Assembly (NCBI GenBank): GCA_002395135.1 | Contig: DGWC01000075.1 | Span: 31,979-39,354, forward strand | DNA length: 7,376 nucleotides | Reading direction: 5' to 3' | Source: Prevotella sp. UBA4268 | GTDB lineage: Bacteria; Bacteroidota; Bacteroidia; Bacteroidales; Bacteroidaceae | Shown: positions 1-6,616 of the stretch, piece after piece | How positions within the stretch are numbered: position 1 is the stretch's first letter | Layout of the letters: every line of letters begins with the position of its first letter | Program-made: the position numbers and the translations under genes | The notes under the pieces: generated by a model | The model's database searches: none | What the model was told of the DNA's origin: nothing | Seen by the model: the letters and a program-made list of their open reading frames with translations, nothing else

Positions 1-740
1 CCGATGCCGATGGCCTGTCCGTCTTTCACATAGCACACGCTGTTGCTCTGCGTATACTTCAGCGTAATCAGGGCAATCATCAAATCGCGGCGCGCTTCGT
101 CGGTAAACACTTTGTTCTGCGTCGGCACATTCTCAAACAAGGCGGGGTCGTCAAGTCTGATCTCGTTGCGTCCCTGCTCAAAGGTGATGCCGAACACCTG
201 CTTGCATTCCACCGGCGCAGGCACGTAGGCAGCATCCATCTTGATTACGTTATATGTACCCTTGCGCTTCTCACGCAGTATCTGCAAAGCCTCTTCGGTG
301 AAGTCGGGAGCAATCACGCCGTCTGACACCTCGCGCTTCAGCAAGGTTGCCGTCACCGCGTCGCACGTGTCAGAGAGAGCCACGAAGTCGCCATACGAAC
401 TCATACGGTCGGCACCGCGCGCCCTGGCGTAAGCACAGGCCACGGGCGAATCGTCCAAGCCCTCGATATCATCCACGAAATAAATCTTTTTCAGTGTATC
501 GCTGAGCGGCAGACCAACGGCAGCACCTGCCGGTGACACATGCTTGAACGAGGCGGCTGCGGGCAGGCCGGTAGCGGCTTTCAGTTCCTTCACCAACTGC
601 CAACTGTTCAGCGCATCCAGCAGATTGATATAGCCGGGACGGCCGTTGAGTACTTCAATGGGTAGTTCGCCCTCCGCCATGAAAATGCGCGAAGGCTTCT
701 GATTCGGATTGCATCCGTACTTTAATGCTAATTCTTTCAT
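1..740 (-). CDS. purH: Standalone AICAR transformylase (phosphoribosylaminoimidazolecarboxamide formyltransferase), N-terminal 246 residues, cut by window edge
   Basis: This cytoplasmic enzyme transfers a formyl group from 10-formyltetrahydrofolate to AICAR, the penultimate step of IMP synthesis. I translated the minus strand from ATG at 740; the frame stays open to base 1. The protein starts [18 protein letters not shown], which matches the point where the transformylase half of bifunctional PurH/ATIC begins. The N-terminal IMP cyclohydrolase domain of a usual ~500-residue PurH is therefore absent. The hallmark [12 protein letters not shown] lies at residues 65-76, with K66-H67 in the place of the catalytic Lys-His of [23 protein letters not shown] (101-119), [10 protein letters not shown] (136-145) and [10 protein letters not shown] (228-237, with N233 of the active site) follow. 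Such proteins are ~390 residues, so about a third is missing beyond the window. The symbol is used in the sense of the PurH transformylase half; cyclohydrolase must come from another gene. The promoter lies just upstream. Confidence 0.93.
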   Translation of the reverse strand, partial: MKELALKYGCNPNQKPSRIFMAEGELPIEVLNGRPGYINLLDALNSWQLVKELKAATGLPAAASFKHVSPAGAAVGLPLSDTLKKIYFVDDIEGLDDSPVACAYARARGADRMSSYGDFVALSDTCDAVTATLLKREVSDGVIAPDFTEEALQILREKRKGTYNVIKMDAAYVPAPVECKQVFGITFEQGRNEIRLDDPALFENVPTQNKVFTDEARRDLMIALITLKYTQSNSVCYVKDGQAIGI

Positions 741-765
741 ATCAATGGTTATTACCTTTCGGCGA

Positions 766-795
766 CAAAGTTACGCATTATTTTGCAAAAAACAA
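766..795 (-). promoter_or_regulatory. Bacteroidetes-type promoter of the AICAR transformylase gene
   Basis: On the minus strand TTG (793-795) is followed after 19 bp by TAACTTTG (766-773), matching the -33/-7 pattern TTG...TAnnTTTG. Transcription would begin near 760, leaving a leader of about 20 nt before the ATG at 740. The leader has a weak AAAGG about 12 nt before the start, normal for a phylum that depends little on Shine-Dalgarno pairing. Confidence 0.75.
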
Positions 796-948
796 AACAA
801 CCGGCACATTATCAGGCCAAAGTTTTCACTTCGCCCCGCCATTGACACACCTAAGAGGCAACGATATTTGTGTTAAGCCACCCACGCACGGCTACCCACA
901 ACAAAAAAAACAATTCGCCTCTCATCGCCGCCAGCCATAACGTAGCAC

Positions 949-985
949 AAAAAAAAGGCGGGCAAGGTAGTAGAACCCTACCCGC
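949..985 (-). terminator. Intrinsic terminator of the small peptide gene (and probably of the adhesin transcript)
   Basis: Read on the minus strand, GCGGGTAGGG (976-985) pairs with CCTTGCCCGC (958-967): ten pairs including two wobbles, with an 8-nt loop. A single C and eight T residues follow (949-956). It begins 56 nt after the peptide stop codon. From here to the transformylase promoter at 795 (about 150 bp) I see no gene. Confidence 0.85.
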
Positions 986-1040
986 ATCTATCTCAATAGC
1001 ATAACGGTCTGTATCGAGATTCATCTTCTGCGCGATGGAG

Positions 1041-1247
1041 TCACTCGAAGAAATCGAAGGCCTTGCGGGCGCGAGGTATTTCGTCTTCGGGACTTTCTTC
1101 GCCGTAGCGGACATCGCTTCCTGCAATGGGATTGGTAATGCTGTTTTCAGATTCGACAATGTCGCTACCGGCACCCGTTCCGACCAGCAGTTCGTAATCC
1201 TCCGTCTTGATCAGGCTTACTTTTGGTACTATATAATTCTTTTTCAT
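1041..1247 (-). CDS. Small Bacteroidales-type orphan peptide, 68 aa, function unknown
   Basis: I do not recognise a named family. The N-terminus MKKNYIVPKVSLIKTEDYE resembles a very common class of short Bacteroidales proteins that start M-K-K-x-Y-x-x-P. A hydrophobic LLV and the glycine stretch GTGAGSD follow at about residues 22-29. The rest is acidic and ends in RARKAFDFFE. It has no transmembrane segment and no cysteine. An in-frame ATG five codons upstream (1262) would give MAEIKMKK...; I prefer 1247 because it matches the usual N-terminus, although AAGG of the repeat array lies 5 nt before the ATG at 1262. The gene follows the large exported protein on the same strand with no recognisable promoter between them, and a strong terminator comes after it. 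The glycine motif after a charged leader-like segment could be a processing site, which is inference only. Confidence 0.6.
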   Translation of the reverse strand: MKKNYIVPKVSLIKTEDYELLVGTGAGSDIVESENSITNPIAGSDVRYGEESPEDEIPRARKAFDFFE

Positions 1248-1261
1248 TTTTATTTCTGCCA

Positions 1262-1324
1262 TTAATCCTTAATCCTTAATCTTTATTCCTTAATCCATAA
1301 TCCTTAATCCATAACCCATAACCC
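1262..1324 (-). repeat. Nine-unit degenerate 7-bp tandem array, consensus GGATTAA (minus strand)
   Basis: Nine consecutive heptamers fill this stretch exactly, in phase. On the minus strand they read GGGTTAT twice, then GGATTAA, GGATTAT, GGATTAA, GGAATAA, AGATTAA and GGATTAA twice. Because the unit is 7 bp and contains TAA, all three frames on that strand are closed, so it is not coding. It sits between the stop codon of the exported protein and the start of the small peptide gene and contains no TAnnTTTG promoter box. Confidence 0.9.
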
Positions 1325-1328
1325 ATGC

Positions 1329-1354
1329 CCTCCGTTGGTTCGGCTGAACGGGGG
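1329..1354 (-). other. Imperfect hairpin directly after the stop codon of the exported protein
   Basis: Bases 1329-1336 pair with 1347-1354 (eight positions, one mismatch in the minus-strand RNA), leaving a 10-nt loop. An alternative inner stem, GTTC/GAAC, competes with it. No T tract follows, so it is not a convincing terminator. It could be an RNA 3'-end or stability element that lets transcription continue into the small gene. Confidence 0.4.
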
Positions 1355-4300
1355 TTATTTCACCACGAACTTTTTCCCATTATGAATATACAGCCCCTTC
1401 TGCGACGGCTGGCCGTTGAGTTTCCGTCCGTCAATAGAATACCATGCGGCAGCCGACTCTTCACGCTTAACGCCTAACGCTTCATTTATAGAAGTGGTTT
1501 CTTCGTCGCCGAAGTTCAGCACAAAGGCTTTGGCCCCATTGGCTTCCAGGTCGCCTGCCGTGATGCCGTTCAGCTTGAAGTAGGCGCGGCAGGCATTCAC
1601 GCTCAGGTTCTTGCTGGGGTAGTAGAGCGTGTTGCTGCTGCCCATGAAGAGCACCTTGCGGTCGTTACCCTCCAAATCCACAGGCGAGAACGTGCCCACG
1701 AAGTCAACATAATCGGTAGAGGTCTTTCCGGCAGTCACACTCTCGGGAATGGTGACATACTGGAAGTAGGGGTCGGTGATGTCGCCAAGTACGGGCTTGC
1801 CGCTGTCGTCCAGTTCGTTTTCCCACTTCACGAGGAAGGGCGTACCGGCAGGAATCTCACCGCGGTCGGCGAAGTTCAGCGTCAGCGTTCCCGTTGAACT
1901 TTCGAAGTCGGAAGAATCGAGCATCTTCACCGCACTGGCATTGTAGAGCAGTGCCGGGTCGTAGCCGCGCGGAATGTCGAAGGGCAGGCAGAGCGTGTTC
2001 CACGAACCGTCGCGGTAGAGCGTGCGTCCGCTCAGAGTGACGCGCTCCATCGTCTTGCCCGCTGCCTGGCCGATGGCCGTGGCGTTGTCGGCGTTGTCGG
2101 TCATGGTCAGTTGGTTAAAGGCGTGGTGCAGGCTTGAGAATCTGTATTCGTAGCCCGACTCTGGATCCGTCCAATAGACGTAGCCCATGCAGATATTGCC
2201 ATATACGTTGCCTTTTTCGTCGGCTTCTTCTTCCTTGGTGATTTTTGTCTTGTCCGGCTCGTCTGCTTTATAGGGCACAGAAATGACGGTGTTGGTCTGG
2301 GGATGCTTCAGGCTGGCGACGAACGAGGAGCCGTCATCCTCCCACGTCCACGAGTCGATGTAGTCGTAGAGATAGCGGGCGTAGAACGTGGCATCGTCGG
2401 AGTAGCCCGACAGCGCAAGTTCCGTGCCGGGTGCCTGTAGTTCGTTGCCCCGGATGGCCTTATAGTTGCCCACGGTCTCGGGATTCATCTCCCAGCCCTC
2501 GAACACATAGCCCTCGGGCACCGTGGTGCATTCGGGCAGCGCAAACTCCTTGTTCACAGCCACCTCGTATTCTTTCAGCAGTTGGTAGTTGCCGTCGGCC
2601 TCCGCATTGGGCACGTAGATTGAAACCTTCCTGGTTTGGTTGCCCAGTCCGCAGAGTTCGCAGGCGTCGTCGGTGTGCTCTTCCTCGAATTCCGTTCCGC
2701 AGGCGTCGCATTTCTTGTTGTGAATACTTTTGTCGATAATGGTGTAGGTGAAGGTTCCAGTGTGCTGGCACGGCTCAATCTTCACGTAGGTGTTTCCGCG
2801 CAACTGCGCGTTGCTGACGCGCTCGGTGGCATTGGCCACGGTCAGTTCGCCTGTCGGGGCGGCCTGATAATACTCCTCGCCATCTTTCGTCAGGGCGAAG
2901 TCCTCGTTGCTGTACGACACCATCATGCCGTCGCCCACCACTAACGGACTGTCCCCTGCGATAACATCATTTTCGTCGTCTCTAATGTAGCCACTACCGA
3001 TAGGCATACATTTGCGACTTTCCGTTTTTGCGATTGCAGCAATCACCGTGCCGCCCGTGATGCTGATATTGCCACCCTCGCCATAATAGCCAGAACCAAT
3101 GGCAGGCACTGTGCAATTCATTCGTGGAATAATAGTTGAAGAGGCATAGACAAAACCGCCCGTCACTTCAAGCGTGCCGACGTTACGCCCCGTATATGAA
3201 TCTCCACTTGCACCACCGATGCCAGCTGCTTTCACACCGCCTTTGGCATAGATTGTGCCGCCATGGATGTGTACGTTACCGCCTACTCCTCCGATGCCGC
3301 CTCCGATGCCGGCACCTTCTTCAGATTTGGCATAGACTGTGCCGCCGTGGATGTGTATGTTGCCGCCTGTTCCTGCATAGCCGCCGCCGATGCCTGCGGC
3401 CCTTGTGGAAGTGGCCGACACTGTGCCGCCCCAAATGGTAACAATGTCATTTGTCTTGGCATGGCTGCCAATGCCAGCATTAGTTTTGCTGGTGGCAGTG
3501 ATGTCCCCGCCATAGATCGAAATTGAAACAGAGGAGCCTTTGGCGTCTTTTCCGCTACCGATGCCACTACCACCACTGCCGGAGATTGCATTGACTTTTC
3601 CACCATAAAATACCAATTCTCCGCCGGACACACCTTTGTACCCGCTACCGATAGCAGCACCGTTAAGGTCAATGTTGTTATTATCTGCCGTGATGTCACC
3701 ACCGTGGATGTAGAGGTTTCCCGAATTAATATTCTCGCCACCGCTTCCAATGGCGGCAGCATATTGATAAATGGCTGCATAAGATTTGCTATCCGTGCGG
3801 TTTTTCGCTACGAGTTTTCCTTGCTTGTCGCCGTCGCTCTGGCTATAGATGGAGAGCGAGTGGCCATCCTCCAACTTGATGTGTGCGCAGTTAAGCGAGG
3901 TGTTGTCGGGAAGTATGAGGTGGACGTTGCTGCCCAAGATGTTGAGCACCTTGTAGGTGACGTTGCCGCTCACCACATAGTAACCATCTCCAAGGCCAAT
4001 CCAGTCGTCGGAGTGGCTACCCTCTATCACGGTATATTCAGGGCAGGGCGTTGGTGTGGTGACCACTTGCTTGTTCTCTGCGTCCCACGAGCGCACGTTG
4101 TAGAGGATGGTGGCAGCCAGTTCGCTGCCTCTTTCCACAATGGTATAGTTGGACTTGTCGCTGTGGAAGGAGGCATCTGCTGCCGCCGAGGGGTTCTGAC
4201 TCGCATATCCGTTGGTGAAGACGCGGCCTGACTGGGCAATACTCACGCCGATGTTGCTGCCCGTCAGCGCGCCCGATACGCCGATGACGCTCTCGCCGTC

Positions 4301-5137
4301 GAGGAAGACGTTGTTTGCAATGGTGGGATTCTTGAAGTTATTCTGTACATAGATGTTGCCCTCCATCTTGAGCCGCCCAGTGTTCCAGATGCCGCCGCCG
4401 TCCGTCTTGGTGTGGTTTCCTATCACTTTGCCGCCCTTCATCTCTAAGGTGCCTTCGTTCCAGAGTCCGCCGCCCTCGGCGTTATCGGCCCTGTTGTTGC
4501 TGATGGTTCCCCCGCTGATGGTCATCGTGTGGTGGTTGGCAATACCGCCGCCGCCCCACGTAGTGGATTTGTTGTTGCTGACGGTTCCTTCGCTCATGGT
4601 CATTGTGCCCGTATTGTCGATGCCACCCGTAGAGGGAGCCTCGTTGTGGCTGACGGTTCCGCCGCTGAGTGTCAATGTGCCTTTGCTCCAGATGCCGCCG
4701 CCCTGGCTGCTCGCCTTGTTCTGGGTGATGTCGCCGCCCTGGATGTTCAGCGTGCCGGCATTATAGATGGCACCGCCTTCCTTGGCCCATCCGCCGCTGA
4801 TCTGGCCGCCGTCTCCGCCGTCGCTGATGGTCAGCGTGGCGCCCTCAGATACGTAGATGACGTTGCCGTCGTCGGCAGCCGCCTCCATTGTACGTTTCAG
4901 CGTGTGGCCGTTCAGGTCGATGCTGACGGTCTTGCCTTTAGCGATTTCCAAACGGCTACTCAGTGTGATGTCGCCGGTCAACTGTACGCTGCCGCCGTTG
5001 GCCACGGCTGTTGTCAGCGCCTCTTCGGTATTGACACCAGTCTGTGCCCACATTCCCTGCACGACGGTGCATAGCAGGGCTGTAAACATAAAGAAAGATT
5101 TGTACATGTTTCTTATACTATTATTTTTAATTCGCAT
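1355..5137 (-). CDS. Large exported beta-helix repeat protein with InlB-like repeat and sorting-type C-terminal tail (1260 aa)
   Basis: Probable surface or secreted adhesin or carbohydrate-binding protein; no catalytic site is recognisable. Domains in order: signal peptide (about 1-32; hydrophobic FFMFTALLCTVVQG, cleavage near WAQ); a beta-helix opening with DLNGHTL (74-80); six 25-residue GG[AGI]-I-x-N repeats (about 115-265); a linker; nine AxIG[SG]G repeats (461-720); a Cys/His segment (C790, H792, H806, C810, C813, H821, C826, C829); an InlB/Listeria-Bacteroides-type repeat (about 836-922, with FEGWEM and TFYARY); a domain containing GRTLYRDGSWNTLCLPFD (1037-1054), frequent in Bacteroidetes exported proteins; and a tail with YSIDGRKL and GLYIHNGKK (1233-1256), resembling type IX secretion type-A sorting domains. 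A second in-frame ATG at 5107 (M11) leaves a shorter signal peptide and is nearly as plausible. The frame is intact. The promoter is at 5195-5226 and the small peptide gene follows. Function and export route are inferred. Confidence 0.85.
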   Translation of the reverse strand: MRIKNNSIRNMYKSFFMFTALLCTVVQGMWAQTGVNTEEALTTAVANGGSVQLTGDITLSSRLEIAKGKTVSIDLNGHTLKRTMEAAADDGNVIYVSEGATLTISDGGDGGQISGGWAKEGGAIYNAGTLNIQGGDITQNKASSQGGGIWSKGTLTLSGGTVSHNEAPSTGGIDNTGTMTMSEGTVSNNKSTTWGGGGIANHHTMTISGGTISNNRADNAEGGGLWNEGTLEMKGGKVIGNHTKTDGGGIWNTGRLKMEGNIYVQNNFKNPTIANNVFLDGESVIGVSGALTGSNIGVSIAQSGRVFTNGYASQNPSAAADASFHSDKSNYTIVERGSELAATILYNVRSWDAENKQVVTTPTPCPEYTVIEGSHSDDWIGLGDGYYVVSGNVTYKVLNILGSNVHLILPDNTSLNCAHIKLEDGHSLSIYSQSDGDKQGKLVAKNRTDSKSYAAIYQYAAAIGSGGENINSGNLYIHGGDITADNNNIDLNGAAIGSGYKGVSGGELVFYGGKVNAISGSGGSGIGSGKDAKGSSVSISIYGGDITATSKTNAGIGSHAKTNDIVTIWGGTVSATSTRAAGIGGGYAGTGGNIHIHGGTVYAKSEEGAGIGGGIGGVGGNVHIHGGTIYAKGGVKAAGIGGASGDSYTGRNVGTLEVTGGFVYASSTIIPRMNCTVPAIGSGYYGEGGNISITGGTVIAAIAKTESRKCMPIGSGYIRDDENDVIAGDSPLVVGDGMMVSYSNEDFALTKDGEEYYQAAPTGELTVANATERVSNAQLRGNTYVKIEPCQHTGTFTYTIIDKSIHNKKCDACGTEFEEEHTDDACELCGLGNQTRKVSIYVPNAEADGNYQLLKEYEVAVNKEFALPECTTVPEGYVFEGWEMNPETVGNYKAIRGNELQAPGTELALSGYSDDATFYARYLYDYIDSWTWEDDGSSFVASLKHPQTNTVISVPYKADEPDKTKITKEEEADEKGNVYGNICMGYVYWTDPESGYEYRFSSLHHAFNQLTMTDNADNATAIGQAAGKTMERVTLSGRTLYRDGSWNTLCLPFDIPRGYDPALLYNASAVKMLDSSDFESSTGTLTLNFADRGEIPAGTPFLVKWENELDDSGKPVLGDITDPYFQYVTIPESVTAGKTSTDYVDFVGTFSPVDLEGNDRKVLFMGSSNTLYYPSKNLSVNACRAYFKLNGITAGDLEANGAKAFVLNFGDEETTSINEALGVKREESAAAWYSIDGRKLNGQPSQKGLYIHNGKKFVVK
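2978..3757 (-). repeat. Second beta-helix array: nine AxIG[SG]G repeats coded within the exported protein
   Basis: Glycine motifs of the form A/S/P-x-IG-S/G-G/H/A begin at residues 461, 494, 524, 554, 581, 609, 638, 678 and 711. Spacing is 27-40 residues, and most are followed by a strand such as IHIHGGTVYA. The pattern differs in motif and period from the first array. Repeats five and six are nearly identical (GNIHIHGGTVYAK and GNVHIHGGTIYAK). Confidence 0.85.
4343..4795 (-). repeat. First beta-helix array: six 25-residue GGxI(Y/W)N repeats coded within the exported protein
   Basis: Glycine motifs GGAIYN, GGGIWS, GGIDN, GGGGIAN, GGGLWN and GGGIWN recur every 24-25 residues between residues 121 and 252. 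Each is followed by a strand and then GGxVSxN or a variant. This is a right-handed beta-helix pattern reminiscent of Chlamydia Pmp and pectate-lyase-like folds. Confidence 0.85.
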
Positions 5138-5194
5138 TTCATCTTTTCACGTAGGGTAAACCTTCTCATTTAGAAAGACATACCATATGCACTG

Positions 5195-5226
5195 CAAAAT
5201 TAATCATTTTTCTGAAATCTACCAAA
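5195..5226 (-). promoter_or_regulatory. Bacteroidetes-type promoter of the exported repeat protein
   Basis: On the minus strand TTTG (5223-5226) is followed after 20 bp by TAATTTTG (5195-5202), a good TAnnTTTG match. Transcription would begin near 5188, giving a leader of about 50 nt to the ATG at 5137 or 80 nt to the one at 5107. Confidence 0.75.
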
Positions 5227-5369
5227 CAAATGCCTCGTTTTCAAGCAAAAAGGCGTTACCTCTCACCGGTTTTCGCTCCTTGGTGGCAGTGCCGAACAAC
5301 AGACAAAGCCATGGAAAGCAACAGGAAAAGCAGCGAAATGCAGCCCGGAAAGCACCGCGCCGCATCAGC

Positions 5370-5451
5370 AAATTATATTAATTTGCACGGTAAATTAATG
5401 TAATTTGAAAAGTAAATCAATTTAATTTGCGCGGTAAATTAATTTAATTTG
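5370..5451. repeat. Two AT-rich 38-bp direct repeats, each with an internal dyad
   Basis: Copies at 5370-5407 and 5414-5451 (44-bp period) share a 30-bp core (5378-5407 and 5422-5451) that matches at 28 of 30 positions. Each core contains a perfect dyad TTAATTT-N7-AAATTAA (5378-5398 and 5422-5442) around a GC-rich centre, GCACGGT or GCGCGGT. They lie about 190-265 bp upstream of the expected start of the adhesin transcript and beyond the 3' end of the LysR gene. Repeated operator sites are possible. The rest of the 5227-5541 gap shows no gene. Confidence 0.8.
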
Positions 5452-5477
5452 CTAAACGAAACGAACGGAACGGGAGG

Positions 5478-5495
5478 CGGAAAGTGGCATTTCCG
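5478..5495 (-). terminator. Weak hairpin, possible end of the LysR transcript
   Basis: On the minus strand CGGAAA pairs with TTTCCG around a 6-nt loop, about 45 nt after the LysR stop codon. The sequence that follows is only moderately T-rich and is interrupted by C and G, so termination here is uncertain. Confidence 0.3.
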
Positions 5496-5541
5496 GCCCC
5501 ACAAAGCAACGCTATGGAAAGGCATCAGACACTCATCGCCA

Positions 5542-6465
5542 TCAGAGAGAAGCAAAGCAATTCATGTCTGACAAGGTAAACTTGTTGATGCTCTCACCAA
5601 GCATACGGATGAATTCCTTGGAGGACTTCTTCATATAGGCGTTTTTCAGCAGATGAACACATCCCTCCATCTGCTTGTCCTTAATGATGGCATCGACGAT
5701 GGGAATCGCTTTCAGACCGCGCTCGTAGACCACGGTGCTTTCGCTGAGCACGGTGACATAGTTGGACTCTCGGAGCAACCTGAAGAGCAGATACACCATG
5801 TTCATCTCCACCTTTACCCTGTAGCGATAGCCTGTTTCGGAAACGGCAGCGTCGAAGACATTGCGCGCCTGAGTGCCTCTACACGACATGACGAGGTCGT
5901 AACGCTGCAGTTCTTCAAGCGTGACGGATTCCCTGCCGGCAAGCGCATGATGCTCGCTGACCACGGCGGCCAGGCGGTGATGGAACAGGATGCGACTGTC
6001 GATCTTAGGATTAGAAACCGACGGTTTGAAGGCCATCACAAAGTCGAGTTCGTGGTTTTCGAGTTGGGTGATGAGTTCGGCCATGGTAGACTGTGTGACG
6101 TTCACTTTCACATGGGGGTATTTGCAGAGGAACGCCATGACGGTTTCGGCCATAATGCCGGAAAACGAGAAGGTAACACCGATGTTCAACTCGCCTCCCG
6201 TCAGCGTCTTCAACTCTTCCAGCCGCAGCAGACAGTTGTCGGCACTGTGCAACGTCTCTTTGGCCAAGGGAAGCAGCGTGTGTCCGGCCTCAGTGAGCGA
6301 GACCTCATGGCTGTTTCTCAAGAAGAGCGGCTGCTGCAACTCGTTTTCCAGTTGCAGAATCTGGTGGGAAAGAGTGCTCTGGGTGATAAACAGTTCCTTT
6401 GCAGCAGTAGAAAAGTTTAGTGTCTCTGCCAGTTTGACGAAATACTTCAATTGCCTTATTTCCAT
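5542..6465 (-). CDS. LysR-type transcriptional regulator (307 aa)
   Basis: DNA-binding regulator of the LysR family, normally a tetramer that senses a small ligand. The N-terminus (MEIRQLKYFVKLAETLNFS) leads into the winged helix-turn-helix, with AAKELFITQSTLSHQI around residues 21-36, then LEnELQQPLFLR and SLTEAG (56-61). A linker helix leads to GGELNIG (90-96), where the periplasmic-binding-protein-like effector domain starts and runs to about residue 295. At 307 residues it has the family's usual length. The frame is open back to an ATG at 6597, but that start lies upstream of the promoter at 6490-6519 and adds 44 residues unlike a LysR N-terminus. M at 6465, or two codons earlier at 6471, is therefore chosen. 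It is divergent from the 30-residue membrane peptide gene, the classical layout for a LysR regulator and its target. The ligand cannot be told from sequence. Confidence 0.93.
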   Translation of the reverse strand: MEIRQLKYFVKLAETLNFSTAAKELFITQSTLSHQILQLENELQQPLFLRNSHEVSLTEAGHTLLPLAKETLHSADNCLLRLEELKTLTGGELNIGVTFSFSGIMAETVMAFLCKYPHVKVNVTQSTMAELITQLENHELDFVMAFKPSVSNPKIDSRILFHHRLAAVVSEHHALAGRESVTLEELQRYDLVMSCRGTQARNVFDAAVSETGYRYRVKVEMNMVYLLFRLLRESNYVTVLSESTVVYERGLKAIPIVDAIIKDKQMEGCVHLLKNAYMKKSSKEFIRMLGESINKFTLSDMNCFASL

Positions 6466-6489
6466 ATTCATATTGTTTGCTATCGGCTG

Positions 6490-6519
6490 CAAAGGTAGTG
6501 TTTTTCGCTTGAACAACAA
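6490..6519 (-). promoter_or_regulatory. Promoter of the LysR gene
   Basis: On the minus strand TTG (6517-6519), 19 bp and TACCTTTG (6490-6497) fit the Bacteroidetes -33/-7 pattern. Transcription near 6484 gives a leader of only 13-19 nt. The -33 element overlaps a dyad AACAA-N8-TTGTT (6512-6529), which could be a site for autoregulation. Confidence 0.75.
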
Positions 6520-6544
6520 AATTATTGTTAGCAAAAGGTTTCGG

Positions 6545-6563
6545 CTATCGAAATCATCGATAG
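6545..6563. promoter_or_regulatory. Candidate LysR-type operator (dyad with T-N11-A)
   Basis: A perfect interrupted dyad, CTATCGA-N5-TCGATAG, contains the T-N11-A arrangement (T6548, A6560) expected of LysR-family sites. It lies between the divergent promoters, about 70 bp upstream of the expected LysR start and about 100 bp upstream of the peptide transcript start. A further half-like GCTATCG occurs at 6479-6485. Assignment to the neighbouring regulator is inference. Confidence 0.5.
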
Positions 6564-6616
6564 TTGCAATGCAAAGAATTGAAGATGAAGGATGCACGAC
6601 AATTCATAGCCATTGC

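Noticed and set aside
890..912. An A8 run near 903-910 as a second terminator tail
   Set aside because: No stable stem lies next to it on the relevant side. The real stem-plus-T8 signal is at 949-985.
851..1174. A 107-codon minus-strand ORF between the transformylase and the small peptide gene
   Set aside because: It overlaps the better supported peptide gene in another frame, reads through the terminator hairpin and its T tract, and resembles no protein family.
1262..1324. The heptad array (and the 7021-7066 array) as a CRISPR-like array
   Set aside because: The units are 7-8 bp and directly adjacent without spacers, and no cas gene is present.
2460..2778. Alternative-frame minus-strand ORFs inside the exported protein gene
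   Set aside because: The main frame is uninterrupted through this part and holds the Cys/His and InlB-like motifs. There is no sign of a frameshift that would bring the other frames into use.
3704..5074. Long plus-strand ORFs opposite the exported protein (for example 3704-4231 and 4529-5074)
   Set aside because: They are antisense to an intact, clearly recognisable coding sequence. Its glycine-rich, GC-biased repeats keep the opposite strand open. They have no promoter or family resemblance.
5187..5381. A 64-codon plus-strand ORF in the gap between the adhesin and LysR genes
   Set aside because: It starts inside the adhesin promoter, has no promoter or ribosome binding site of its own, and its composition is unlike a folded protein.
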